From: Fontibacter flavus
Lineage (GTDB): Bacteria; Bacteroidota; Bacteroidia; Cytophagales; Cyclobacteriaceae
Length of the DNA: 22,626 nucleotides
Direction of reading: 5' to 3'
Assembly (NCBI RefSeq): GCF_042432905.1
Contig: NZ_JBHLWI010000057.1
Coordinates: forward strand, 1-22,626
Part shown: one piece after another, positions 1 through 8,111 of the stretch
Layout of the letters: each line of letters starts with the position of its first letter
Numbering within the stretch: the first letter of the stretch is position 1
Notes under the pieces: model-generated
What the model was told of the DNA's origin: nothing
Databases searched by the model: none
The model's input: the letters and a program-made list of their open reading frames with translations, nothing else
Position numbers and translations under genes: made by a program

Positions 1-72
1 ATGAGAGATAATAGAAAGACAGTAAAGAACAACAACAATAAAGATATCGGTCCCAAGGGATGTAAAAGTTAA
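1..72 (+). CDS. 3' end of an unidentified + strand gene (partial)
   Basis: Frame 1 is open from the window edge to a TAA at 70-72. It encodes a 23-residue lysine- and asparagine-rich tail ending in GPKGCKS. The other two + frames hit a stop within 11 bases. A strong intrinsic terminator starts 21 bp after the stop, as expected at the end of a transcription unit. The ATG at position 1 may be an ordinary internal methionine. Too little is visible to name a family. Confidence 0.4.
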   Translation: MRDNRKTVKNNNNKDIGPKGCKS

Positions 73-92
73 TTATCGTCGGTTTAAAAACT

Positions 93-129
93 AAAAAAGC
101 TAACTGAGGTTCGGTTAGCTTTTTTTTTT
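93..129. terminator. Bidirectional intrinsic terminator
   Basis: The stem is GCTAACTGA (99-107) pairing with TCGGTTAGC (111-119), with one T-G wobble and a GGT loop. Six A on the left and ten T on the right extend it. Read on + it would end the partial gene at the window edge. Read on - it has a six-T tail and could end the M23 peptidase transcript. Confidence 0.85.
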
Positions 130-187
130 ATTTACCTGTTTGGTAAGTTATATTTAGATATTCTTATTGACACTTATCTTTGATCTT

Positions 188-231
188 AAGAAAGGGTTTA
201 GTATCGAATCTTGAAAGCTAAAGCCTTTCTT
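188..231. repeat. Imperfect inverted repeat downstream of the M23 peptidase gene
   Basis: The arms 188-201 and 218-231 pair over 13 positions (AAGAAAGG and TTTAG with their complements), interrupted by one G-G mismatch, around a 16-nt loop. It lies 35 bp past the stop of the minus-strand peptidase gene. There is no T tract on the minus side and only a short one on the plus side. It is either a weak terminator or a 3'-end stabilising hairpin. Confidence 0.4.
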
Positions 232-265
232 TTAAATGGATTAACAGAAATAGAAGTAAGCAATT

Positions 266-1528
266 TTATTTAGCCGCAATCAATTCTTCTCTTATAGGAA
301 TGGCTGCGATTTGCTGCATTTTTTCCATTTTGACCTGATCAAACGCTAATTTGTTTTCTGGAGCAATTGGGTCAGAAGGAGGGATTTCTTCTTTTAACCA
401 ATCTACTTGTTTCCCGTTTTTCCAAAATCTAAAACACAAATGCGGACCGGTTGCTAATCCAGTGCTGCCAACAAATCCAATAACTTGACCCTGTTTTACT
501 CTTGTTCCTGGTGTCATTCCTGGGGCAATTTTGGACATATGGAGGTATTGTGTCGTGTAGGTACCATTATGTTTGATTTTCACATAGTTGCCATTGGCGC
601 TGGTATATCTGGCTTCCACTACTGTTCCATCTCCTACTGTTCTGATTTCTGTTCCAGTTTTAGCTGCATAATCTGTCCCTAAATGCGGCTTATATCTTTT
701 TTGTACCGGATGGAATCTTTTGAGATTATACTTACTGCTAATCCTTGTGTATTCGACTGGATCACGAAGGAATTCTTTCTTAAAGCTGTTGCCATCTTGA
801 TCAAAAAAAGTTAATTCCCCATTCTGCTCAAAAGGTATGGCGTGGTATTCCTGACCCTTGTGTTCATAATAAGCCACTTCTAGGCCGTCAAATCCAACAG
901 CAACCCCTTCTACGACCTTTTCACGGTAAACTACCTTGAACTTGTCTCCTTTTGGAACCCTTTGAAAATCAACATTCCAACCATATAAATCCGCAAATTT
1001 ATTGATCACTTCATGAGAAGCTCCCATCTCAATCATATCTTGGTAAAGGCTCTTTGTTATCAAACCTCCAAATTCGATTGTTCTTATTTCTACCGGTTTT
1101 TCTTCTTTATAAACCTCAACCTGATCGAGTTTGAAGACTACATATTCAGCGGGATTTGGTTCATAAATAAAAAATTGGGCCTGTGAAGAATCTTTTGCAG
1201 AGAGGACAGTGAACTTTTTATTGAAGGCGATTTTTCGCACATCAAAAATATCCTTGGATTTTTGAGCAATCTCATCAATGATCTGGTAAGGAACATTAAA
1301 AGGAGCCAAAATGGTAGAAAGCGTTTGGTTTTTTCCAACCACTCCTTCTATCACATCGAGCTCATTAATATTGATTCCGTACAAAAGATTTTCCTCAATT
1401 ACTTCTTCCTCTAGAACTATTTCTTCTTCCTCTGGGGCTGCTTTGAATATTTGATGGTTACTCGCAAAATATAACCCTCCAGCCAACATTAGAATGATGG
1501 CACTGGTACTAATCCATTTTTTATTCAT
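266..1528 (-). CDS. M23 (LytM-type) peptidoglycan endopeptidase
   Basis: 420 residues. A single hydrophobic segment (about 7-23) acts as signal anchor, followed by an acidic stretch (33-46) and a mostly beta N-terminal region. The C-terminal M23 zinc-peptidase core is clear: H282 and D286 in HLGTD, H330 in YLHM, and H363 in GPHLC. Family members cleave peptide cross-links of peptidoglycan in the periplasm, and paralogs can act as inactive amidase activators. Odd point: the usual final HxH is H363-L-C365, so the canonical zinc-ligand histidine is a cysteine. I recall the same GPH-x-C form in other Bacteroidota M23 proteins, so it is probably a clade trait and cysteine could still bind zinc. 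The gene is monocistronic and divergent from aspS. The ATG start puts the hydrophobic segment at the N-terminus. Confidence 0.9.
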   Translation of the reverse strand: MNKKWISTSAIILMLAGGLYFASNHQIFKAAPEEEEIVLEEEVIEENLLYGININELDVIEGVVGKNQTLSTILAPFNVPYQIIDEIAQKSKDIFDVRKIAFNKKFTVLSAKDSSQAQFFIYEPNPAEYVVFKLDQVEVYKEEKPVEIRTIEFGGLITKSLYQDMIEMGASHEVINKFADLYGWNVDFQRVPKGDKFKVVYREKVVEGVAVGFDGLEVAYYEHKGQEYHAIPFEQNGELTFFDQDGNSFKKEFLRDPVEYTRISSKYNLKRFHPVQKRYKPHLGTDYAAKTGTEIRTVGDGTVVEARYTSANGNYVKIKHNGTYTTQYLHMSKIAPGMTPGTRVKQGQVIGFVGSTGLATGPHLCFRFWKNGKQVDWLKEEIPPSDPIAPENKLAFDQVKMEKMQQIAAIPIREELIAAK

Positions 1529-1536
1529 TGTTTAAG

Positions 1537-1567
1537 CAAATCAACAGTTGGGATGATCAAAACCAAA
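1537..1567 (-). promoter_or_regulatory. Candidate promoter of the M23 peptidase gene
   Basis: On the minus strand a TTTG (1564-1567) is followed, after exactly 19 bp, by TTGATTTG (1544-1537). This is one mismatch from the Bacteroidota -7 consensus TAnnTTTG. The predicted transcription start would lie only a few bases before the ATG, which weakens the call. Confidence 0.25.
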
Positions 1568-1875
1568 GAAATTTAAAATCCGGTCAAATTCCAAATATCA
1601 GCAGCTAATTCTTAGAATTTTAACATTTTTTTTCAATTTATTATAGGTTGTGGGTCATCATTCTGTTTTATAGAATTTCGATTACTGTATGTAAACAACA
1701 GTCTTTTTGTTTTATTGTGCATTCGAAAGTTTATTCAACTTTTTTTAGAAACTTATCAATTTTAGAATTTGCAATAACATGAACTTCATTTTGATTATTT
1801 AAAAATTATAGGCATAAATATTGAAGTTTTATCCTATTCTTCAATGGCAATTTAGCATACTCCCAATGCTTTGTT

Positions 1876-1883
1876 TATCTTTG
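1876..1883 (+). promoter_or_regulatory. aspS promoter, -7 box TATCTTTG
   Basis: TATCTTTG matches the Bacteroidota -7 consensus TAnnTTTG exactly. Transcription should start near 1889-1890, giving a leader of about 20 nt before the ATG at 1910. The -33 region is weak (TTTAG at 1851). The box lies inside an in-frame TTG-initiated extension of aspS, which argues against that longer start. Confidence 0.6.
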
Positions 1884-1909
1884 TCAACTTTAAAAAACAC
1901 AGCAAAAAC

Positions 1910-3667
1910 ATGCTTAGAACACATACTTGCGGAGAATTAAGAATCGAGAACATCCACCAAGAGGTAACCCTTGCTGGTTGGGTTCAAAGAGTAAGAAATA
2001 AAGGGGGGTTGATCTGGGTGGATCTCAGAGATAGATACGGAGTGACCCAATTGATTTTTGAGGAAGGTTCTACTGATAAAGCTTTACTGGATAAGGCCGC
2101 ATCCCTAGGTCGTGAATTTGTGGTTCAGGCACAAGGAAAAGTGATTGAAAGAACTTCCAAAAATGATAAAATACCTACGGGGGACATTGAAATCAAAGTG
2201 GAAAGTCTAACTGTTCTCAATTCAGCCAAAGTTCCTCCATTTATCATCGAAGATGAAACAGACGGAGGGGATGAATTGAGAATGAAATATAGGTACCTTG
2301 ACTTGAGAAGAAATGTGGTGAGGGAAAAACTTCAGCTTCGTCACAGGATGATGCAGGAGACTAGGAAGTATATGGATGCTCAGGATTTTATTGAAGTGGA
2401 AACACCTGTGTTGATCAAATCTACACCTGAAGGAGCTAGAGACTTTGTGGTGCCAAGCAGGGTGAATCCAGGTGAATTTTATGCTTTGCCACAGTCTCCT
2501 CAGACTTTCAAGCAATTGCTGATGGTCAGTGGGTTCGACAGGTACTTCCAGATTGTCAAATGTTTCAGAGATGAAGACCTAAGAGCCGACCGCCAGCCGG
2601 AATTTACCCAAATTGACTGTGAAATGTCTTTCGTTAGTCAAGAAGATATCCTCAATACTTTTGAAGGTCTGACCAAGCATCTTTTCAATGCGGTGAAAGG
2701 TATTGAATTGGAAGAGGTCAAAAAAATGACCTATGCAGAAGCCATGAAGTATTATGGTAACGATAAGCCTGATCTGAGATTTGACATGAAATTCGTCGAA
2801 CTCAATGATTTGGCCAAAGGTAAAGGCTTCTCGATTTTCGATTCTGCTGAATTAGTCGTAGGCATTTGTGCCCAAGGTGCTGGTGAGTATACGAGAAAGC
2901 AATTGGACGAACTGACCAATTGGGTAAAAAGACCACAAATAGGTGCAAAAGGTTTGGTTTATGTAAAATGTAATGAAGACGGCACTTATAAATCTTCTGT
3001 AGATAAATTCTATTCCAATGAAGACTTGAAAGCTTGGGCTGAAAAAATGGATGCCAAGCCAGGGGATCTCTTGTTGGTATTGAGTGGAGATGAGAAATCT
3101 ACCAGAAAGCAAATGTCTGAATTGCGCTTAAAAATGGGAGAGGACCTTGGTCTGAGGAATAGGACAGTATTCAAGCCCCTTTGGGTTGTGGATTTTCCAT
3201 TGCTGGAGTGGGATGAGGAAACACAGAGGTACCATGCTATGCACCATCCATTCACTTCTCCTAAAAAAGAGGATATTCCTTTATTGGAGACAGATCCAGG
3301 TGCGGTTAGGGCCAATGCGTATGATTTGGTCATTAATGGTGTGGAAATAGGTGGCGGTTCCATCAGGATTCACGATAGGGCTACGCAGCAGTTGATGTTC
3401 AAACACCTAGGCTTTACAGATGAAGAAGCGCAGAAGCAGTTTGGTTTCTTGATGGAGGCCTTCGAATATGGAGCACCTCCTCATGGTGGTATTGCTTTTG
3501 GTTTTGATAGGCTATGTGCGATTTTTGGCGGGTCTGACTCTATCAGAGATTACATTGCATTTCCTAAAAACAACTCCGGAAGGGATGTGATGATCGATTC
3601 TCCAAGTACAATCGCTGAAGAGCAATTGCTTGAACTTTCCATCAGGGTTGCCTTAGAGAAAAAATGA
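1910..3667 (+). CDS. aspS: Aspartyl-tRNA synthetase, bacterial type
   Basis: 585 residues, class II synthetase that charges tRNA-Asp in the cytoplasm. Domain order: OB-fold anticodon-binding domain (about 1-105); catalytic core with YRYLDLRR (127-134), PQSPQ (194-198) and motif 2 FRDEDLRADRQPEF (219-232); the bacterial-specific GAD insertion (about 285-420); and motif 3 GGIAFGFDRL (526-535). Length is normal for the bacterial family. I chose ATG 1910 (MLRTHTCGEL) over an in-frame TTG at 1871. The protein then begins as family members do, and the promoter -7 box sits inside the upstream extension. Whether it is discriminating or also charges tRNA-Asn cannot be settled here. It appears monocistronic with its own terminator. 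Confidence 0.97.
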   Translation: MLRTHTCGELRIENIHQEVTLAGWVQRVRNKGGLIWVDLRDRYGVTQLIFEEGSTDKALLDKAASLGREFVVQAQGKVIERTSKNDKIPTGDIEIKVESLTVLNSAKVPPFIIEDETDGGDELRMKYRYLDLRRNVVREKLQLRHRMMQETRKYMDAQDFIEVETPVLIKSTPEGARDFVVPSRVNPGEFYALPQSPQTFKQLLMVSGFDRYFQIVKCFRDEDLRADRQPEFTQIDCEMSFVSQEDILNTFEGLTKHLFNAVKGIELEEVKKMTYAEAMKYYGNDKPDLRFDMKFVELNDLAKGKGFSIFDSAELVVGICAQGAGEYTRKQLDELTNWVKRPQIGAKGLVYVKCNEDGTYKSSVDKFYSNEDLKAWAEKMDAKPGDLLLVLSGDEKSTRKQMSELRLKMGEDLGLRNRTVFKPLWVVDFPLLEWDEETQRYHAMHHPFTSPKKEDIPLLETDPGAVRANAYDLVINGVEIGGGSIRIHDRATQQLMFKHLGFTDEEAQKQFGFLMEAFEYGAPPHGGIAFGFDRLCAIFGGSDSIRDYIAFPKNNSGRDVMIDSPSTIAEEQLLELSIRVALEKK

Positions 3668-3759
3668 TCAAATAAAACCTGGACAAAATTAGTTTAAGCC
3701 ATATTCAAAAGTAATCAGCTTTATCTTATAATTCTTGTTACCAATTTGAATACAGTAGA

Positions 3760-3792
3760 GACCAACTGCTATGAAAGCGGTTGGTCTTTTTT
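3760..3792 (+). terminator. Intrinsic terminator of aspS
   Basis: A 10-bp stem GACCAACTGC (3760-3769) / GCGGTTGGTC (3777-3786), with one T-G wobble and a TATGAAA loop, is followed by six T. It lies about 90 bp after the aspS stop. Confidence 0.85.
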
Positions 3793-3918
3793 GTAGGTTA
3801 ATTTTTAACCCGATTTTGTACCATTTAACCTGTAAAAATTCCATTCAAAATATTGGAGCATTCGTGATTAAACTTTTTGATAATCCGATGTGTCTAAAGA
3901 AAGATTAAAACCAACTAA

Positions 3919-6807
3919 ATGATGAAAACATCTTTATTAAAATTATTTTTATTTCTTTTTTTAGCAGTCTATTCCTTTGAAATACAGGCGCAAAGAGTTC
4001 AGGGGAGGGGACAAGAAGTATTCTTGAAGGGTAAGGTGATTGAAGGTGAAAAGAAAGAAGCGATGATTGGGGCCAATGTGCTGGTCAAAACAGTAACAGA
4101 TTCATTGTTAGTATCAACAGTAACTGGGGTAGATGGGTCTTTTGAAGTGAGAAGGCCAGATATTCCCAATGTCAAACTGGAAATTATTTTCTTGGGATAT
4201 CAAAAAATCACTAAAATACATAATAGAGGTGATGCATTGGATTTGGGTACTTTGGTACTCGTAGAAGATAGTAAACTTTTGGGCGAAGTTCTCATAGAAG
4301 GCCAAGTGGTGGTTGGAGAGGTGAAGGGTGATACAACATCTTTTAATGCCAATGCTTTCAGAACAAGAGAAAATGCAGATGTAGAAGACCTGGTCAGGAA
4401 ATTACCTGGTGTGACTATTCAAAATGGCGAAATTCAGGCAAAAGGAGAACAGGTTCAAAAAGTATTGGTCGATGGCCGCGAGTTTTTTGGCAGTGATCCC
4501 TTTTTGGCTTTGAGAAACTTACCAGCCGATGTCGTGGATCGTATAGAAATTCTGGATCAGCGTTCTGATCAGTCCAGACTTACAGGATTTGACGATGGTA
4601 ATTATTCCCGTACCATCAACATTGTCACTAGACCGGATAGGAACAGCGGGCAATTCGGGAGGATTTATGCAGGAGGAGGAACTCAGGATAGGTATTCTGC
4701 GGGTGGTAACTTCAATATTTTCAAAGGGAATAAAAGAATTTCCATCATTGGCATGTTTAACAATATCAACCAACAGAATTTCTCTTCACAAGATTTGGTT
4801 GGTGTAAGTAGTGGTGGCGGCGGTGGCCGTCCTGGAGGAGGAGGTGGTCGACCCGGTGGTGGTGGCTGGGGAGGAGGAGGTAATAACAACTTCCTAGTAG
4901 GTCAGGACCAAGGAATCATCACGACAAACAGTTTGGGATTGAACTATAGTGATAAAATAGGTCAGAAAATGAACCTGACTGCGAGTTATTTCTTCAACTC
5001 AACCAATAATAACTTATTTAGGTTGACCAATAGGGAAACCATCCTTTCGGAGACTAATAGGCAGTTTTACGAAGAGAGTTTGTTGAATACTGTTAAAAAC
5101 AATAACCATCGTGTCAATGGCAGGATTGAGTATGATATCAATGAGAAAAATGCCATCATTGTAACCCCATCCATCAATTTTCAGAAGAATTCAACTTTCA
5201 ATGAAAGGGATGGTCTGAATCTCAATGCTACTTTAAATCCCTTAAGTAGTACTTTCTCTACTTCAGATGCCAACACCGAGGGTTATAATATATCCAACAA
5301 TTTTGTCTACAGGTATAAATTTGATAAGCAGGGTAGAACACTTTCCACTACTGTTTTCACTTCATGGAATAAAAGAGATCAGCTGTCTGAGCTGATTGCA
5401 GCCAACAGAGATTTCATTAGGGATATCAGAGATACCCTAATTCAGGAAACCTTTGGCCTTTCGGATGGATTCAACTACAGGGCCACTGTCCAATATACAG
5501 AACCGGTCACTGAAAAATCTTTACTGACCTTATCGTATCAAGTAGGTAACAATAAAACCTCTGCGGACCAACAAACATTTGCCATGATGCCCGAATTGGG
5601 GATTATGGTATTGGACACTGCCTTGAGTAACGTATTTGATAATAAATTTATCGTGCAAAGACCAAGCGCAGGTTACAATTACAGATTTAAAAACTGGAAT
5701 GTGAATGCCAATTTGGATTATCAATATGCAGTTCAGGATAATGAAAGCTTTTTCCCATTGGAACAAACCTTCAACAGGTCTTTCAGTAACTTCCTACCAG
5801 GCTTAAATGCTTTCTACAGAAACCAGGAAAAAGGAACTTCATTCAGGTTAAGGTATAGAACCAATACACAGGAACCAAGCGTCAATCAGCTCCAGAATGT
5901 AATCAATAACCAAAACCCTTTACAGTTGTCAGTGGGTAACCCGGATTTGGGTCAGGCATTTACGCACTCGGTTTTCACCAATTTCTCAAAAATGAATCTT
6001 GAGAAATCCCGCACATTCTTCTCATTCCTTTTCCTTTCAGTGACAGAGGATTTCATTGGCAATGGCACTTTTGTGGCACAGACAGATACCTTGGTCAATG
6101 GAGAAGTACTCTTAAGGCCAGGAGCCCAGATCAGCCGTCCTGAGAACCTTTCAGGTAATCTTAGGTCGAGGTTGTTTGTAACTTATGGAACGCCGATCAA
6201 AAAAATCAGGTCACAGTTTAACTTGAATTCCAGTGTATCCTTTAACAGAACACCTGGTCTGATCAATGGGCAAAAAAATATGAACGATAATCTAGACCTG
6301 AGTCAAGGGTTTACCTTGACAAGTAATATCAGTAAAGATGTGGATTTTACTTTGTCAACCACAGGTACATACACAATTGTGAATAGCAGTTTGCAGAATA
6401 ACCTGAGCAATAATTTCTATATCCAAAATTCAAATATCAGGTTCTATTACTCCCCAAACAACGGAAAGTTATTTATCGCCAACAATGTGAACAATATGCT
6501 TTACAGAGGTCTTTCCGCTGATTTGGATCAGTCTGTATGGTTATGGAACCTTGAAGCTGGCTATAGGTTCCTGAAAGATAACAAGGGAGAATTGAAGTTT
6601 ATTGTATTTGATTTGCTCAATCAGAATAATGCTATCGGAAGAACTGTCAATGACGTGACGATTGAAGATACCTTTACAAGAGTTTTGACAAGGTATGGTA
6701 TGCTATCCTTTACCTACATTATAGGCAACTTTAAACAGCAGCCAGAACGAAACCAAGGTGGCCCGATGATGGGAAGACCATTTGGAGGAGGGGGAAGAAC
6801 CTGGTAA
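3919..6807 (+). CDS. Outer-membrane beta-barrel protein, TonB-receptor-like, with glycine-rich loop
   Basis: 962 residues. A signal peptide (about 1-24, ending EIQA) is followed by a carboxypeptidase-regulatory-like beta domain (about 35-115), a plug-like domain (about 140-235, with LPGVTIQNGEIQAKGEQVQ and VLVDGREFFG) and a long beta-barrel ending in Trp. This layout matches the Bacteroidota outer-membrane barrel proteins related to TonB-dependent receptors. The substrate is unknown. No SusD-like lipoprotein, sigma factor or anti-sigma factor is adjacent, so it is not a classic Sus-type uptake locus. Odd features: residues 297-324 form a run of glycine with GRP repeats, and the C-terminus (GRPFGGGGRTW) repeats the same GRP-glycine pattern. 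The start is the first of two consecutive ATG codons. It has its own terminator and no clear -7 box. Confidence 0.85.
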   Translation: MMKTSLLKLFLFLFLAVYSFEIQAQRVQGRGQEVFLKGKVIEGEKKEAMIGANVLVKTVTDSLLVSTVTGVDGSFEVRRPDIPNVKLEIIFLGYQKITKIHNRGDALDLGTLVLVEDSKLLGEVLIEGQVVVGEVKGDTTSFNANAFRTRENADVEDLVRKLPGVTIQNGEIQAKGEQVQKVLVDGREFFGSDPFLALRNLPADVVDRIEILDQRSDQSRLTGFDDGNYSRTINIVTRPDRNSGQFGRIYAGGGTQDRYSAGGNFNIFKGNKRISIIGMFNNINQQNFSSQDLVGVSSGGGGGRPGGGGGRPGGGGWGGGGNNNFLVGQDQGIITTNSLGLNYSDKIGQKMNLTASYFFNSTNNNLFRLTNRETILSETNRQFYEESLLNTVKNNNHRVNGRIEYDINEKNAIIVTPSINFQKNSTFNERDGLNLNATLNPLSSTFSTSDANTEGYNISNNFVYRYKFDKQGRTLSTTVFTSWNKRDQLSELIAANRDFIRDIRDTLIQETFGLSDGFNYRATVQYTEPVTEKSLLTLSYQVGNNKTSADQQTFAMMPELGIMVLDTALSNVFDNKFIVQRPSAGYNYRFKNWNVNANLDYQYAVQDNESFFPLEQTFNRSFSNFLPGLNAFYRNQEKGTSFRLRYRTNTQEPSVNQLQNVINNQNPLQLSVGNPDLGQAFTHSVFTNFSKMNLEKSRTFFSFLFLSVTEDFIGNGTFVAQTDTLVNGEVLLRPGAQISRPENLSGNLRSRLFVTYGTPIKKIRSQFNLNSSVSFNRTPGLINGQKNMNDNLDLSQGFTLTSNISKDVDFTLSTTGTYTIVNSSLQNNLSNNFYIQNSNIRFYYSPNNGKLFIANNVNNMLYRGLSADLDQSVWLWNLEAGYRFLKDNKGELKFIVFDLLNQNNAIGRTVNDVTIEDTFTRVLTRYGMLSFTYIIGNFKQQPERNQGGPMMGRPFGGGGRTW

Positions 6808-6809
6808 TG

Positions 6810-6841
6810 AAAAGGGGTTGTGATGGCAACCCCTTTTTTTT
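6810..6841 (+). terminator. Intrinsic terminator of the outer-membrane protein gene
   Basis: A perfect stem AAAAGGGGTTG (6810-6820) / CAACCCCTTTT (6827-6837) with a TGATGG loop runs into eight T (6834-6841). It starts 3 bp after the stop codon. Confidence 0.92.
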
Positions 6842-7005
6842 GCTTCCAACTATCCAAAATGAACCGTCCTGTTAAAAAAGATGAGTTGAAATGGTAAGTT
6901 GAAATGAGATGATTCTTTTAAACTCTTTTAGGAATGGCTTGGAATTACATCGTTTTGCAAGTGGATTTTGGGAATGGAAAAAAGTGTATTTCCCATCATT
7001 TGTTA

Positions 7006-7013
7006 TAGATTTG
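7006..7013 (+). promoter_or_regulatory. pheS promoter, -7 box TAGATTTG
   Basis: An exact match to TAnnTTTG. The predicted start of transcription near 7019 gives a leader of about 18 nt before ATG 7037. No clear -33 TTTG is seen about 19-21 bp upstream. The short leader leaves no room for an attenuator of the pheST type. Confidence 0.55.
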
Positions 7014-7036
7014 TGGTTCTGAAAATATTACAGCAT

Positions 7037-8065
7037 ATGCATCAGGAAAAGATAGAAGCCATCAAGTCATCCATCGCAGCTGCGGATGCAGCAAATCAAG
7101 ATGAACTCGAGGCTTATAGGATGAAATTTATCAGTAAGAAAAGTGTGGTAGGAGAACTCTTTGCCGAAATGAGGAATATTCCTAATGAACAAAAAAGGGA
7201 ATATGGTCAATTGGTAAATGAGGTGAAGGAGATGGCTGAGGAGAAATTCCAGCAGCTGATTGATAAAGTGAATGCATCCTCCAAAAAGGCGAAATCTTCC
7301 GATCTTGACCTTACTTTGCCACCTACCAATGTTGCTGTTGGCGGGATCCACCCACTCACAGCAACCAGACAAAGAATAATTGAAATCTTTGAGAGAATAG
7401 GATTTAACCTTTCTGAAGGCCCTGAAATCGAAGATGATTGGCATAATTTTACGGCACTTAACTTCCCGGAAAACCATCCGGCTAGGGAAATGCAGGATAC
7501 CTTCTTTATTGAGAAGAATCCGGATATTGCTTTGAGAACACATACTTCTTCTGTACAGGTAAGGGTAATGGAAAACCAAAAGCCCCCTATCAGGACCTTA
7601 TCTCCAGGGAGGGTTTACCGAAATGAGGCGATCTCTGCCAGAGCACATTGTATATTCCATCAGGTTGAAGGCTTGTATGTGGATGAAAATGTGGGGTTTG
7701 CAGATCTCAAAAACACCCTATATCACTTTGCCAAAGAAATGTTTGGGAAAGAGACCAAAGTGCGTTTTAGACCATCTTTCTTCCCTTTCACAGAACCTAG
7801 TGCTGAAATTGATATCAGTTGTCAGCTTTGCGGTGGCAAAGGATGCAATGTGTGCAAAGGGACCGGTTGGGTAGAAATTGGCGGTTCTGGAATGGTAGAT
7901 CCCAATGTATTGGAAAACTGTGGCATTGATTCCAAAAAATATACTGGCTTCGCTTTTGGAATGGGTATAGAGCGAATTGCCATGCTCAAATATCAGATCA
8001 AAGATCTGCGACTCTTTACCGAAAATGATGTACGGTTCCTGAAGCAATTTAGGTCCATGCTTTAG
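7037..8065 (+). CDS. pheS: Phenylalanyl-tRNA synthetase alpha subunit
   Basis: 342 residues, catalytic subunit of the (alpha-beta)2 class II enzyme that charges tRNA-Phe. An N-terminal coiled-coil (about 1-85) is followed by the catalytic core: motif 1 around GFNLSEGPEIEDDWHNF, motif 2 around SPGRVYRNEAISARAHCIFH, and motif 3 GFAFGMGIER (304-313). A cysteine knuckle C262-x2-C265-x4-C270-x2-C273 follows FTEPSAEIDI. This insertion is also known in Firmicutes PheS and probably binds a metal. ATG 7037 (MHQEKIEAIK) was chosen over an in-frame TTG at 6968 because the promoter box lies between them and the shorter form has normal family length. pheT is not in this window, so the subunits are encoded apart. 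Confidence 0.96.
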   Translation: MHQEKIEAIKSSIAAADAANQDELEAYRMKFISKKSVVGELFAEMRNIPNEQKREYGQLVNEVKEMAEEKFQQLIDKVNASSKKAKSSDLDLTLPPTNVAVGGIHPLTATRQRIIEIFERIGFNLSEGPEIEDDWHNFTALNFPENHPAREMQDTFFIEKNPDIALRTHTSSVQVRVMENQKPPIRTLSPGRVYRNEAISARAHCIFHQVEGLYVDENVGFADLKNTLYHFAKEMFGKETKVRFRPSFFPFTEPSAEIDISCQLCGGKGCNVCKGTGWVEIGGSGMVDPNVLENCGIDSKKYTGFAFGMGIERIAMLKYQIKDLRLFTENDVRFLKQFRSML

Positions 8066-8081
8066 CAAAATTATATAATGG

Positions 8082-8111
8082 ACGCCTCTTAAGAATTTGA
8101 GAGGCGTTTTT
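8082..8111. terminator. Terminator of pheS, between convergent genes
   Basis: The stem ACGCCTCT (8082-8089) / AGAGGCGT (8100-8107) is followed by T 8107-8111 on the plus strand. Its T tract overlaps the stop codon of the convergent gene ending at 8110. It works best in the pheS direction, as the minus-strand tail is poor in T. Confidence 0.8.

Larger units (their letters stand above)
1529..1909. other. Divergent intergenic region between the M23 gene and aspS
   Basis: About 380 bp of very AT-rich DNA between two divergent genes. It holds the aspS promoter at its right end, a weak promoter candidate for the peptidase at its left end, and a 13-bp palindrome (AATTCT-T-AGAATT, 1607-1619). I see no small gene and no recognisable riboswitch or T-box-like leader before aspS. 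Confidence 0.6.

Noticed and set aside
1607..1770. TAGAATTT motif occurring three times in the M23-aspS intergenic region
   Set aside because: It is irregularly spaced, AT-rich and has no consistent flanks, so chance is sufficient.
3793..3918. Search for a promoter of the outer-membrane protein gene
   Set aside because: No exact TAnnTTTG box was found. Only a 6-bp inverted repeat (GGTTAA/TTAACC) and weak AT-rich matches are present, so none was called.
4807..4890. Glycine-codon run as a possible CRISPR or tandem repeat
   Set aside because: It is in frame within the barrel protein gene, has no spacer structure, and is best read as a low-complexity protein segment.
6884..6906. Direct repeat AGTTGAAATG twice, 13 bp apart, before pheS
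   Set aside because: LytTR-type sites need spacing near two helical turns. One short repeat pair in AT-rich DNA is likely chance.
7067..7579. Open frame of 170 codons on the minus strand inside pheS
   Set aside because: It is antisense to a strongly conserved synthetase core, and its protein has no recognisable features. It is a frame shadow.
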